From: Clostridium zeae
Lineage (GTDB): Bacteria; Bacillota; Clostridia; Clostridiales; Clostridiaceae
Reading direction: 5' to 3'
DNA length: 47,421 nucleotides
Assembly (NCBI RefSeq): GCF_017312485.1
Contig: NZ_BMBA01000014.1
Span: 1 to 47,421, forward strand
Under the pieces are notes generated by a model, which ran no database searches, was not told the origin of the DNA, and saw only the letters and a program-made list of their open reading frames with translations. Below are positions 37,630 to 47,060 of the stretch, one piece after another. The translations under genes were made by a program, and so were the position numbers. Each line of letters starts with the position of its first letter. The stretch's first letter is position 1.

Positions 37630-38577
37630 TTATTTACTCTCCATAATAGCTAGAGCTACTGCACCTATAACACCTGCATCTGTTCCAAGACCTGCTGGAA
37701 CTATCTTACATGCTTCAGCCATATTCTTAAAGCATCTCTTATTTACTACTTCTTGAACCTTATCAAAAACTATTTTTCCTGCTTTTGATACCCCTCCACC
37801 TATTATGATCATTTCAGGGTCAAATATAGAAATTGCATTAGCTACACCTATTCCAAGGTAATTTAATGCATTATCTATTATATCTTGTGATATTACGTCA
37901 CCAGCAGCTGCTTCAGTAAAAACTTCAGCTGAAGTTACGCTTTTATACTTTCTAAGTGATGTGTCTACCTTGCTCTCTAAAGCTTCTTTTGCTCTCTTTC
38001 CTATAGCAGTACCAGATGACGTAGCTTCAAGACAGCCTATATTTCCGCAATTACATCTAGGACCATTTGGTGCTACAGTAGCATGTCCGATTTCAAGAGC
38101 ATTACTTGTATTTCCTCTGTATATCTTTCCATTAAGTACTGCTCCACCACCTACTCCAGTACTAACTGTGAAGTAAACCATATTTTCAGTACCTTTTGCT
38201 GCACCAAACATGAATTCACCTATAGCAGCAACGTTAGCATCATTATCTAAGTATACTGGAATTTGAAATTTTTCTTTAATAGGCGATACTAAGTCAAAAT
38301 TCTTAAAAGGAAGGTTTGGAGTAGTTATTATTATCCCAGTTTTAGCATCTAGCGGACCTGGAGATCCGATTCCAATAGCCTTAACCTGAACAGCATCTAC
38401 CTTTCCATTTTCTATAACATCTTCCACTGTCTTAATTATTCTACCTAATACTGCAGCTTCTCCTTCATGTGCATCAGTTGCGATTATTGATTGACTTACA
38501 ACGTTTCCATTAAAATCAGACAAGGCAGTACTTATTTTTGTTCCACCTAAGTCTATACCTATAACATAGTTACTCAT
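37630..38577 (-). CDS. glcK: ROK family sugar kinase, probable glucokinase
   Basis: 315 residues. ATP-binding GIDLGGTKIS (about 6-15), IGIGSPGPLD, the sugar-site NDANVAAIGE, the ROK zinc motif CNCGNIGCLEA with the preceding GH, and a C-terminal GGGVSKAG adenosine motif. No DNA-binding domain, so it is a kinase rather than a ROK repressor. Phosphorylates glucose to glucose-6-phosphate most likely; other hexoses are possible. Start ATG after GGGGGGAAA. Monocistronic. Confidence 0.9.
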   Translation of the reverse strand: MSNYVIGIDLGGTKISTALSDFNGNVVSQSIIATDAHEGEAAVLGRIIKTVEDVIENGKVDAVQVKAIGIGSPGPLDAKTGIIITTPNLPFKNFDLVSPIKEKFQIPVYLDNDANVAAIGEFMFGAAKGTENMVYFTVSTGVGGGAVLNGKIYRGNTSNALEIGHATVAPNGPRCNCGNIGCLEATSSGTAIGKRAKEALESKVDTSLRKYKSVTSAEVFTEAAAGDVISQDIIDNALNYLGIGVANAISIFDPEMIIIGGGVSKAGKIVFDKVQEVVNKRCFKNMAEACKIVPAGLGTDAGVIGAVALAIMESK

Positions 38578-38768
38578 TATTTTCCCCCCATATCCTAAGA
38601 TAAAACATAATTCTCTTAAAATTTTACAACAATATTATAACATATATACAATTAATATTATTGTATATTTTATCACCTTATAATATTTATACAATATTCC
38701 TAAATTTTCATTAGAATATTGTATATATTGAAAATATTATTTTCTATTTAACCTTATACAACTAAATT

Positions 38769-39005
38769 CTATTTATTCTTATAGGCATTTATATAATACC
38801 TACCTTGATTATCATAACCTTGATCTTTTATGTAAAAGTCGCTATCTGACAACATTTTACATATAACTTGTATACTCTCATTTCCACAATTATCTACCGT
38901 TATCGTAAAGTTATCTTTGTTATCTACCACACCAATATAATCATAAATATTGCTATAATCGCTAAGTCCGATGCTTCCTCTAATATCCATTTTATAATCT
39001 GACAT
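38769..39005 (-). CDS. small hypothetical protein, 78 residues
   Basis: Starts at the ATG 39005, which follows GGGGGTTGCAA; a TTG two codons upstream falls in the spacer. The sequence is polar with alternating strand-like segments (DYIGVVDNKDNFTITVDNCG, then SIQVICKML) and ends in RYYINAYKNK. No signal peptide or membrane segment; two Cys. It looks like a small folded beta-rich protein of unknown function. Confidence 0.6.
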   Translation of the reverse strand: MSDYKMDIRGSIGLSDYSNIYDYIGVVDNKDNFTITVDNCGNESIQVICKMLSDSDFYIKDQGYDNQGRYYINAYKNK

Positions 39006-39152
39006 TTGCAACCCCCTAGATATAAGTTTTTACTATTAGTATAGATAAAAATATGATTAATATTCCTTTGTTTAATTAATTTTTATTTTAGTAAATTTTA
39101 TAATATAAAAAAGTATCTATCTCTTCCTTCAAGATCAGCTTTTATTAAGCAA

Positions 39153-39192
39153 AAAAGACTGAGTAAATACTAAATATTAACTCAATCTTTTA
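39153..39192 (-). terminator. terminator of the EF-G-like gene
   Basis: Stem AAAGATTGAGT / ACTCAGTCTTT, followed by a T-run, 34 bases beyond the stop codon. Confidence 0.83.
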
Positions 39193-39226
39193 AAAAACAT
39201 GTACTAAGTTTTACACTTTTCCACTA

Positions 39227-41323
39227 TTATAAAGCTTCACTTCGTAATTCTTTTAACTTCTTAGCATTCTCTATTATTTTATCAGCTTCTAATGCCGGTA
39301 CCTCTTCATACCTTTCAAAATTACATCTAAAACTTCCCCTTGCCTGAGATATTGATCTAAGATCAGTAGCGTACTTGAAAAGCTCTGCCATAGGAACTTC
39401 TGCTGTAACTTTTTCCATTCCATCTACAGGCTCCATACCTAGTACTCTTCCTCTTTTTTTATTTATATCTCCTATAACGTCTCCCATATAATCACTAGGA
39501 ACCATAACTTCTAAATGCATTATTGGCTCGAGCAAGATTGGCTTTGCCATCTCAACACCCTTTTTATATGCTAATGATGCTGCAATCTTAAATGCCATTT
39601 CTGAAGAATCTACTGGGTGGTAAGAACCATCATGTAAAGTTGCTCTTAATCTTATAACTGGGTATCCAGCTAATACTCCGTGCTGTATACAATCTTTAAG
39701 CCCTTTCTCTACAGCTGGTATATAATTTCTCGGAACAACTCCTCCTACTACTTGATCTACAAATTGCAACTCATCGTAGCCATCATTTCTAGGTTCAAAT
39801 TTAATCTTTACATCGCCGTATTGACCATGCCCACCAGATTGTTTTTTATGCTTACCTTGCACATCTGCCAAGCTTTTTATAGTTTCTCTATATGGTACCT
39901 TTGGATTTTGAAGAATAACCTCTGCACCAAACTTATTTTTCAACTTAGATGCAATAACATCAAGATGGGTTTCTCCAACACCTGAAATTATAGTTTCTGC
40001 ATTTTCTACATCTCTAGATACCCTAAACGTAGGATCTTCTTCTAATAACTTTGTAAGTGCTGATGATATCTTATCTTCATCTCCCTTACTCTTAGGAAGT
40101 ACAGCCATAGATATAACTGGATCTGGGAATTCCATAGGCTCATATATAACTTTATTATTACTATCACAAATTGTATCACCAGTTGCTGTATACTGAAGCT
40201 TAGCTACAGCACCTATATCTCCAGCAGTGATTTCTTTTGTAGATATCTGATTTTTTCCTCTTAGGAAATATAAATTTCCCATCTTTTCATTTCTTTCCTT
40301 AGATGAATTATACACTATAGAATCAGCCACAGCCTTCCCTGTTAATACTCTAAATATAGACAACTTTCCTACAAAGGGGTCAGCCACAGTCTTAAAAACA
40401 AAGGCTGAAAAAGGCTTCTCTTCATCTATCTTTACAGAATTATTGTTATCGTTTAACTTTTTGTATCCACTTCTCACCATCTTATCTGGAGAAGGAAAAC
40501 ATTCAATTATATCTTCAATCAACGCTCCCATACCAATTACTTCTAGTGAGCTACCACACATAACTGGAGCTATTTCTCCAGTACAGCACCCATTAATTAA
40601 TCCTCTATATATCTCTTCATCAGTTAATTTTCCCTCACTAAAATATTTATCTAAAAGCTCTTCATCAGTTTCTGCCACAGCTTCCATAATCATCTGTTTA
40701 CACTCTTCAACTTTATCTAAATATTCCTCTGGAACTTCTTTTAACTCAACTTTATTAGTTTTTTTATCATGAACCTTAACTTTTCCCTTTATTACATCAA
40801 TTACACCTGAGAATTCACTTTCTTTCCCAATTGGATATTGTATTGGAACTACTGTTATACCAAATTTGCTCTTTAGATCAGATAACACTTTATCATAATC
40901 TGAGTTTTCTCTATCTAACTTGTTTATAAAAAATGCTCTAGGTAACTTCATTTTATTGCAATATTCCCATGCTTTTTCCGTACCAACCTGTATTCCAGCG
41001 GCACCACAAACTACTATCATGGAAACGTCTATAGCTCTAATCCCTTGTATTTCCTCACCTACAAAATCAAAATATCCAGGAATATCTACAAGGTTTATCT
41101 TTTTATCATTCCATTCAAAAGGAATGACAGAAGCAGATAAAGAGATTCCCCTCTTTTTTTCTTCAACATCATAGTCACTTGTAGTTGTGCCTTCTTCTAT
41201 ATTTCCTAATCTATCAACGGTTTTAGTATAATATAATAAAGCTTCTGCTAGGGCTGTTTTCCCTGATGAACTATGTCCAATTATACCTACATTTCTTAGA
41301 TTATCAGTTTTATAGTCTTTCAT
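39227..41323 (-). CDS. EF-G-like translational GTPase (paralogue)
   Basis: 698 residues with all five EF-G domains. The GTPase motifs deviate from canonical EF-G: P-loop GHSSSGKT (instead of AHIDAGKTT), DIPGYFDF (instead of DTPGHVDF) and NKLDRE. Domain IV is present (SGGHGQYGDVKIKFEP, then DVIGDINKKRGRVLGMEP). These features mark the second EF-G clade found in many Firmicutes, distinct from the essential FusA. A role in translocation or ribosome recycling under special conditions is possible but not shown. An inverted repeat upstream may affect translation. Confidence 0.9.
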   Translation of the reverse strand: MKDYKTDNLRNVGIIGHSSSGKTALAEALLYYTKTVDRLGNIEEGTTTSDYDVEEKKRGISLSASVIPFEWNDKKINLVDIPGYFDFVGEEIQGIRAIDVSMIVVCGAAGIQVGTEKAWEYCNKMKLPRAFFINKLDRENSDYDKVLSDLKSKFGITVVPIQYPIGKESEFSGVIDVIKGKVKVHDKKTNKVELKEVPEEYLDKVEECKQMIMEAVAETDEELLDKYFSEGKLTDEEIYRGLINGCCTGEIAPVMCGSSLEVIGMGALIEDIIECFPSPDKMVRSGYKKLNDNNNSVKIDEEKPFSAFVFKTVADPFVGKLSIFRVLTGKAVADSIVYNSSKERNEKMGNLYFLRGKNQISTKEITAGDIGAVAKLQYTATGDTICDSNNKVIYEPMEFPDPVISMAVLPKSKGDEDKISSALTKLLEEDPTFRVSRDVENAETIISGVGETHLDVIASKLKNKFGAEVILQNPKVPYRETIKSLADVQGKHKKQSGGHGQYGDVKIKFEPRNDGYDELQFVDQVVGGVVPRNYIPAVEKGLKDCIQHGVLAGYPVIRLRATLHDGSYHPVDSSEMAFKIAASLAYKKGVEMAKPILLEPIMHLEVMVPSDYMGDVIGDINKKRGRVLGMEPVDGMEKVTAEVPMAELFKYATDLRSISQARGSFRCNFERYEEVPALEADKIIENAKKLKELRSEAL

Positions 41324-41673
41324 ACATTTTATCTTAACTCCATAATCTATAAAGTTAAGATATTCACCTACCTTCCATTAAAATTTAGACTTTAGCTGTA
41401 TATAAAGCTGTAGTTGATTTATGTCTCTTTGAGATTTATTTTTGCAAGATACTACACTAATCTTTTAATATCTTACTAAAACTAAAGAAATTCATATCAA
41501 CTAGCTAAAGATTCCCATAGCTAAGAATATTTTCTTTTTGAACAGAATGTATTAATGGTAAATATAAACGATTAAATATTAATGTGTTGAAAGTTAAATT
41601 AATAGATTTAATTTTATAGATGTTGTGTATCATATGGCGGGATATTCTTCCTTTTTATTCTTTAACTTATATT

Positions 41674-41740
41674 ATGTCTTAAGTCTATTCGCATAATTAT
41701 CCACATATATAATTTAATTATAAAATCCTAAAGAATAAAA
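41674..41740. repeat. intergenic repeat, copy 2 (contains a perfect DnaA box)
   Basis: About 59 of 67 positions match 725-791. This copy contains TTATCCACA (41697-41705). A partial third copy appears to lie at 46965-46993 near the right rRNA operon. No coding potential. Confidence 0.7.
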
Positions 41741-42050
41741 TAGAATTAGTTACTAATAAATGTATTCATAACTTTTATATATTATTATATTAAATAATAT
41801 TCTCTTCTTTAAATTATTATCCTTCTTATTTTCGAAAAATTCTGAAAACATTTTCTATATCTCTAATTATTGGAATAAATCTATAAATTATACCTTATAC
41901 CGAAAAAACTTTATTTTGAGAATAACATTTCTTGTGACAAATGTTAATTTTTTGTGTATTTATGTACATTTTACATAATATTTGGTAATATAGTCGTAAT
42001 TAGTATTTTTTACCAAGAAGTTATATTAATAATGTCATCTATTTTTACTT

Positions 42051-42136
42051 AATAAAGGCAAACCTATCGAAAGGTAGGGACGCAAAGCTATGGATCTAAG
42101 AATTTTATTTATGATTGCCAGGCTGCTAAGTTTATT
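42051..42136 (+). promoter_or_regulatory. cyclic di-GMP-I riboswitch (GEMM motif)
   Basis: Matches the class I consensus: GGCAAACC, then helix CCTATC-GAAA-GGTAGG with a GNRA tetraloop, then GGACGCAAAGC, a second variable stem, and GATTGCCAGGCTGCTAA with the tetraloop-receptor side. P1 forms from AATAAA (42051-42056) and TTTATT (42131-42136). Senses the second messenger c-di-GMP. It lies directly before a terminator, so it probably controls read-through into the downstream two genes; on/off direction cannot be read from the sequence alone. Confidence 0.95.
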
Positions 42137-42141
42137 GGATT

Positions 42142-42178
42142 AAAAATGGACAAGTTCTAATTTGTCCATTTTTATTTT
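42142..42178 (+). terminator. riboswitch-controlled terminator
   Basis: Stem AAAATGGACAA / TTGTCCATTTT with a T-rich tail, starting 6 bases after the riboswitch P1 helix and 34 bases before the start codon of the next gene. Confidence 0.9.
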
Positions 42179-42211
42179 TAATATTATTTTTAATCACAAG
42201 GAGGAGATATT

Positions 42212-43216
42212 ATGGCAAAGAATGTAATAATAAAAGGCGTAGGAAGTTATCATCCTGAAAAGACATTGTATAATGATTATTATGTAGAACACTATAAAAA
42301 ATTTGGAACAGAAAATCATGCAATAGGGCTGATGGAGAAGATGGGAAGAGACAGGAGAACTATAGCTTCTCCAGGTGAGACAAGTATTACCATGTCAGTA
42401 GAAGCTGCAAAAGTTGCTTTAAGCAATAGTAATCTTAGCGCACTGGATATTGATGCAATAATATCAGCATCAGATACCCCAGAATTTCTTACACCATGTT
42501 GTGCACTAATTATAAAAAATGAATTAAATGCAAAAAATGCTACAAATGTTTTTGATATAAATAATGATTGTATAGGTATGCTTACAGGAATCGACATTGC
42601 TTCAAGATTTTTAAAAACGGACGATAAATATAAGAGAATTCTTGTATTAGGTTCAATGAACATGGTACCATTTTCTAGAGAAGATGATTTGGTTGTTTAT
42701 CAAGGTATATCAGATGGCGCTGCAGCTATTATACTTGAAATTATAGAAGAGGAGGAAGAAAGGGGATTTTTAGGTTCTAGGGTATTTACTGATGATAGTT
42801 ATAATGAAAATATAAGATTTCCTAATTGTGGTTTATCAAAAATAACTGATGAAAAAACTTCAAATTACGATCGAAGATTAAAATGGGATCCTTTCGATTT
42901 TGGTTTTCTTTCTGATGAATGGACTAAACTTATAAGCTCTTTGTTAAGAGATTATAATCTTACTCCAGAAGAAGTTTCTCATTATTTTATATCACAATTT
43001 TCTAAATATGATTTATATCAAACTATTGAAAAACTAGGTGTAGATAAATCTAAGGCTATATTTATTGGTGATAAGTATGGCTATACCGGTTGTGCAAGCC
43101 CAATTATGGCACTAGATGATAAATTATCTATTGAAGGTTTTAAATCAGGAGATATTCTAATATTTTGTTCTGTTGCAGCAGGCTACACTATGTCTTCTCT
43201 AATCTATAAATGGTAA
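42212..43216 (+). CDS. ketoacyl-ACP synthase III-like protein with degenerate triad
   Basis: 334 residues, thiolase fold of the FabH/KAS III class: N-terminal IKGVGSYHPEK, SASDTPEFLTP, nucleophilic Cys120 in NNDCIGML, and a C-terminal half ending in a GDILIFCSVAAGYTMSS strand. In FabH the His of PHQAN and the Asn of GNT complete the active site; here the aligned segments read ISQFSK and GYTGCAS, so both appear replaced (Gln262, Tyr291). The enzyme probably makes or transfers an acyl group without the usual decarboxylative chemistry. It is outside any fatty acid gene cluster. Strong ribosome site (AAGGAGGAG). It shares a c-di-GMP-controlled transcript with the chemoreceptor gene 27 bases downstream. 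Confidence 0.85.
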   Translation: MAKNVIIKGVGSYHPEKTLYNDYYVEHYKKFGTENHAIGLMEKMGRDRRTIASPGETSITMSVEAAKVALSNSNLSALDIDAIISASDTPEFLTPCCALIIKNELNAKNATNVFDINNDCIGMLTGIDIASRFLKTDDKYKRILVLGSMNMVPFSREDDLVVYQGISDGAAAIILEIIEEEEERGFLGSRVFTDDSYNENIRFPNCGLSKITDEKTSNYDRRLKWDPFDFGFLSDEWTKLISSLLRDYNLTPEEVSHYFISQFSKYDLYQTIEKLGVDKSKAIFIGDKYGYTGCASPIMALDDKLSIEGFKSGDILIFCSVAAGYTMSSLIYKW

Positions 43217-43243
43217 CTAATTTTTAGAAACAGGGGGATAAGA

Positions 43244-44782
43244 ATGGAAGCCTTATCAAGCAGTATAATTGACTTTCAGAAAAAAACATTAAAATTCGTA
43301 TTAATAATATATTCTGTTAGTGCATTAATGGCAGGAACAGTATTTATAGGTATGAAGGTAATGAATTTATATCCTGAAATAAGTTGGAGCTCATTGTATA
43401 TTTTAATGGCTCTAACCTTATTTGAGGTTATACTTTTTAGACTAGGATACAAATGGGCTATGAAAGATGCTCAGTCATGGAAAAGAGGTTTAGCTTTTCT
43501 AAAAGCTAGCTTAGTGATCATATGCTATGTAAACTATATTTATTTGACTTGGATGGTTCCATCTAAAGAGTTATGGTTAGTAGTGTTTTATTTTATACTA
43601 TTAAGTGCGCTTTTATTTGATCACAAGCTAACTCTTATCTCAGTTGGAGTTAGTATATTATCACAAATATATATATTCTTTAGTAATTCAAACTTACTAC
43701 CTGAAAATCAAGTTTTTTTAAGAGAAATAGTTATTAGAATAATTGTAATAACACTTACTTCTTTTGCAATATATATCTTTACATATTTCTCTTCACTATT
43801 ACTTAAAGACATAAGTAATAATGAAAAAGATATAAAGGAAAAAAACGAACGTATCTTTAATTTATTCTCTCAAATAAGTGAGTTCTCAGAGATGCTATTA
43901 AATTCAAGTACAACTTTATCAACAGCTGTTGATCAAGAAGCAAGATCTCTTCAATATATTGCCTCATTAAGTAATGACATTAATAATGATGCAAACCACA
44001 TGCTAAATAACTCTCAAAAGAATGAAACCATACTATCTAACTTACTTGACATAAATAAGAATGTTTCTAATAAGGTTGATAATACTAAAGCATTTTCTAA
44101 TGAAATTATTTCATTATCTAATGAAAATAACAAATCTCTAAGAGAAGCTCTAAATATAATAAATCATATAAGCGTAAGAATAAAAAATACTTTTGAAGCT
44201 TCTAAAGTGCTTGAAGAAAAATCAGCTGAAATAGATAGTATTATAGGGATAATAAGCGATATATCTGAGCAGACTAATCTTCTTGCTTTAAATGCATCTA
44301 TAGAAGCTGCTAGAGCTGGTGAACTAGGCAAAGGCTTTGCTGTAGTTGCTGAAGAAGTTAGAAAATTAGCTGAAGATAGTAGAAATTCTTTAACTGATAT
44401 AGGATCAATATTAAGCGAATTTAAAGAAAAAATAAGAGAAGTAGAAGGGCTAATGACTGAAAATAACGCTCAAATTTCCACTGGTAATACTATATTGACT
44501 AATGCCGTTGATAATGTATCTACTATGGTTGATAAACTGAAGGTATCTAATACTAATATTAGTACTATAAGTGAATTAGCATTCTCAATGATTAATGAAA
44601 CAGAAAATGTTGTTTCATTTAATTCCAAGATATCTGAACTTACTGAAGAAACGATAAATAAATTCAAAGAAGTGTCTGATTCAGTAAATCAAAATGCTGC
44701 TGTTGGTGAAGAAATAGCTGCGAGTTCAGAATACCTAAGAGATTTAGCTAAGGAAATGAACACATTAACTAATAAAAACTAA
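43244..44782 (+). CDS. methyl-accepting chemotaxis protein with six-TM sensor domain
   Basis: 512 residues. Six predicted membrane helices (about 16-38, 47-68, 83-105, 110-125, 129-146, 162-187) with only short loops, no large extracellular ligand domain and no HAMP domain evident. A coiled-coil signalling domain follows, with the conserved tip [20 protein letters not shown] and [14 protein letters not shown], intact. It would signal to CheA, or act as a cytoplasmic transducer, in response to a membrane-borne or lipophilic cue. It is the second gene after the KAS III-like gene. The start follows GGGGGATAAGA. Confidence 0.92.
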   Translation: MEALSSSIIDFQKKTLKFVLIIYSVSALMAGTVFIGMKVMNLYPEISWSSLYILMALTLFEVILFRLGYKWAMKDAQSWKRGLAFLKASLVIICYVNYIYLTWMVPSKELWLVVFYFILLSALLFDHKLTLISVGVSILSQIYIFFSNSNLLPENQVFLREIVIRIIVITLTSFAIYIFTYFSSLLLKDISNNEKDIKEKNERIFNLFSQISEFSEMLLNSSTTLSTAVDQEARSLQYIASLSNDINNDANHMLNNSQKNETILSNLLDINKNVSNKVDNTKAFSNEIISLSNENNKSLREALNIINHISVRIKNTFEASKVLEEKSAEIDSIIGIISDISEQTNLLALNASIEAARAGELGKGFAVVAEEVRKLAEDSRNSLTDIGSILSEFKEKIREVEGLMTENNAQISTGNTILTNAVDNVSTMVDKLKVSNTNISTISELAFSMINETENVVSFNSKISELTEETINKFKEVSDSVNQNAAVGEEIAASSEYLRDLAKEMNTLTNKN

Positions 44783-44813
44783 AGCTTATAACTATAAATT
44801 AGTTATAATAAGC

Positions 44814-44864
44814 AATAGGCTGTCCATATAAGTATTAAACTTATTACGGACAGCCTATCTTTAT
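44814..44864. terminator. terminator between chemoreceptor and MFS genes (bidirectional)
   Basis: Stem AATAGGCTGTCC with its partner GGACAGCCTAT, plus inner ATAAGT/ACTTAT. It ends both convergent operons. Confidence 0.88.
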
Positions 44865-44874
44865 TTATAGTTTT

Positions 44875-46320
44875 CTATGCAACCTTTTCTTCTTCATTCT
44901 CGTCCCATGCTGGTTCTGGTCCTCTTAAATAAGACAATAGAGCTGCTACTACACTAAATATGAATGATATAGTAAAAGCTAACCTCAATCCACCGATAAA
45001 CTTCCCGATAGCTATTCCTTCAGCACCAACTTGAGTACCAACAAATAAAGCCTGCATAGCTTCTGGTGACACACTTGAAGCTATTATAGCCATAGAAAGA
45101 GCTATGCTTAAAACTGTTCCTGCATTATTTAGCATAGTTCTTACCCCAGCAGCTACACCTCTTTTGTCTGCTGGTACAGAGCCCATTATAGCATTTGTAT
45201 TTGGAGAGAAGAATAACCCAGAACCTAAGCCCATTATAAGCATTGATATTATCAACAGTGTCATAGATGAATTTTCTTTTATAAACATAAATCCTATTAG
45301 TCCTACGGCAGAAGTTGCAAGTCCTATTGAACTTAATGCCCTTGATCCATACTTATCAGATAATACTCCACTTATAGGTGAAACGATCATCATTGATATT
45401 GCAAGTGGAGTCAATAATATGCCTGCTATTATTGGATCAATCCCCTTTATCCCTTGAAAATAGAATACTAATAGGAACGTTACTGCTCCTCTCGCTATTC
45501 CATTAAAAAAGTTACTTGCATATGCAAATGCTAATATTCTATTCTTAAATAATCTCATGTCTAACATTGGGTATTTAATTTTACTTTCTATATTAACAAA
45601 CAATGCAATTAATATAATTGATGCTATTATTAAAATCACTACATTTGGATTAAACCATCCTGAAAAACTTCCCATAGTCAATGCAATAAGTAATGATAAC
45701 ATACCTAAGGTAAATACTATAGTTCCTTTAAAATCAAATTTTTGTTTCTCTGGTAAATTAGCTATTTCCTTTAATTGAACTGCTGCCCAAATAGTTCCTA
45801 CAATACCTATCGGTACATTTATATAAAATATACTTCTCCATCCAAAATTAACTAAAAACCCACCTAATATAGGTCCTATAACACTAGCAACACTTATTAT
45901 CATGGTATTAATTCCAAGAGCCTTGCCTAGCTCCTTCTTTGGAAATGCATCTGTTACTATAGCTGTACTATTCGCTACCATTAGTGAACCACCTATACCT
46001 TGTATTAATCTAAAGATAAGTAGTGTTATTCCACTATGTGCTAATCCACATAAAAAAGACGCTATTGTGAATACAGCGAATCCACTTACATACAACTTTT
46101 TTCTACCAACCATATCAGCCACTCTTCCTATTGAAGGAACTAATATCGTTAAAACTAGCATATATCCCATAAGAACCCAAGTAACTATGCCCATTCCTGC
46201 ATTTATATCTTTCATTATTACAGGTAATGCTATCATTAGAGTACTACCACTCATAACTGACAGCAATGCACCAATTGTAGTACAGGATAATGCTATCCAT
46301 TTGTAATTATCTTTTTTCAT
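44875..46320 (-). CDS. MFS multidrug exporter, DHA2 (14-TM) family
   Basis: 481 residues with about 14 hydrophobic helices. Motif A-like loop GRVADMVGRKKLYVSG (about 64-79), motif C-like GPILGGFLVNFGWRSIFYIN, and a second half with SDKYGSRALSS. The EmrB/QacA type uses the proton gradient to expel drugs or lipophilic molecules. It lies directly downstream of a MerR regulator gene (3-base gap), so expression is probably induced by a substrate bound by that regulator. The acidic C-terminus is ordinary. Confidence 0.93.
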   Translation of the reverse strand: MKKDNYKWIALSCTTIGALLSVMSGSTLMIALPVIMKDINAGMGIVTWVLMGYMLVLTILVPSIGRVADMVGRKKLYVSGFAVFTIASFLCGLAHSGITLLIFRLIQGIGGSLMVANSTAIVTDAFPKKELGKALGINTMIISVASVIGPILGGFLVNFGWRSIFYINVPIGIVGTIWAAVQLKEIANLPEKQKFDFKGTIVFTLGMLSLLIALTMGSFSGWFNPNVVILIIASIILIALFVNIESKIKYPMLDMRLFKNRILAFAYASNFFNGIARGAVTFLLVFYFQGIKGIDPIIAGILLTPLAISMMIVSPISGVLSDKYGSRALSSIGLATSAVGLIGFMFIKENSSMTLLIISMLIMGLGSGLFFSPNTNAIMGSVPADKRGVAAGVRTMLNNAGTVLSIALSMAIIASSVSPEAMQALFVGTQVGAEGIAIGKFIGGLRLAFTISFIFSVVAALLSYLRGPEPAWDENEEEKVA

Positions 46321-46323
46321 TTA

Positions 46324-46737
46324 CTATTCCTCTTTCTCATTTAGTAGTGTAATTAATTTATTTAAACTATTATTGCAATTATCTTTTACTCTTCTTAATA
46401 CCTTTTCTCTCTCATCGATAGTTTCTATTAGGGTACTTAATTTCTCTAAAGCTTCCTTAATATGATCTTTATCAGTGATATCTTTAGACCAGATCTTATT
46501 TAATATCTTCCTCAACCCTAATATTTGCTTTACCTCTGGTATAGTTAATCCTAGCTTAGATCTAAGTTCTTTTATTTCATTTATGATATTTATATCATCA
46601 TCACTATACATTCTATAACCTGAATCTGTCCTTGCTGTAGGTGCAAATAACTCCATATCTTCATAGTATCTTATGGTCCTCTTAGTCAAGCCAGTAACTT
46701 TAGAAACATCGTCTATTTGATAATACTTTTGTTCCAT
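46324..46737 (-). CDS. MerR family transcriptional regulator
   Basis: 137 residues from the ATG at 46737, preceded by GGAGGCG; the in-frame ATG at 46752 overlaps that site and is not used. N-terminal winged helix YYQIDDVSKVTGLTKRTIRYYEDMELFAP and a dimer coiled coil (about 75-130), but no Cys-rich metal site and only a short effector region. This points to a small regulator of a drug-efflux operon. It probably activates or represses its own promoter, which overlaps the strong palindrome upstream. Confidence 0.93.
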   Translation of the reverse strand: MEQKYYQIDDVSKVTGLTKRTIRYYEDMELFAPTARTDSGYRMYSDDDINIINEIKELRSKLGLTIPEVKQILGLRKILNKIWSKDITDKDHIKEALEKLSTLIETIDEREKVLRRVKDNCNNSLNKLITLLNEKEE

Positions 46738-46757
46738 GTTTTTCGCCTCCATTTATA

Positions 46758-46797
46758 ATTTTAATAAACTATAACATTAACGTCAATGTTATAGTTT
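46758..46797 (-). promoter_or_regulatory. promoter and operator of the MerR/MFS operon
   Basis: Perfect 13-base arms AAACTATAACATT (46766-46778) and AATGTTATAGTTT (46785-46797) surround a centre containing ACGT. On the minus strand TTGACG (46781-46786) and TAAAAT (46758-46763), spaced 17 bases, form a promoter. The -35 lies in the palindrome centre, suggesting repressor-like control. Confidence 0.75.
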
Positions 46798-47060
46798 GTG
46801 TATATGTGCTAATAAACCGTTTACTTCATTCGCTCTTTTCAAATCTTAATCTATTTCTTTCATAACCTTATTTAGATTGTATATAAATATTAAACTTTTA
46901 TAATTTTATAGATAATAATTATATGTAATTTCTATTACTTAATTATTTATCCACATAATTAATGTGTCTACGATGAATTATCCACATATTATAGTGCCAC
47001 CGCTTTTTAATCTGTGGATATATAATTTTAAAAAAGCACTTGCTATAAAGTATTTTTCCA

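Larger units (their letters stand above)
41324..42211. other. long intergenic region: repeat, riboswitch, terminator
   Basis: An 888-base spacer with no gene. Contents: an inverted repeat ATCTTAACT/AGTTAAGAT (41331-41361) in front of the EF-G-like gene, about 300 bases of AT-rich sequence without visible features, copy 2 of the intergenic repeat (41674-41740), a c-di-GMP riboswitch (42051-42136) and its terminator (42142-42178). Confidence 0.75.

Noticed and set aside
42316-42663. 115-residue minus-strand frame
   Set aside because: Antisense shadow of the KAS III-like gene.
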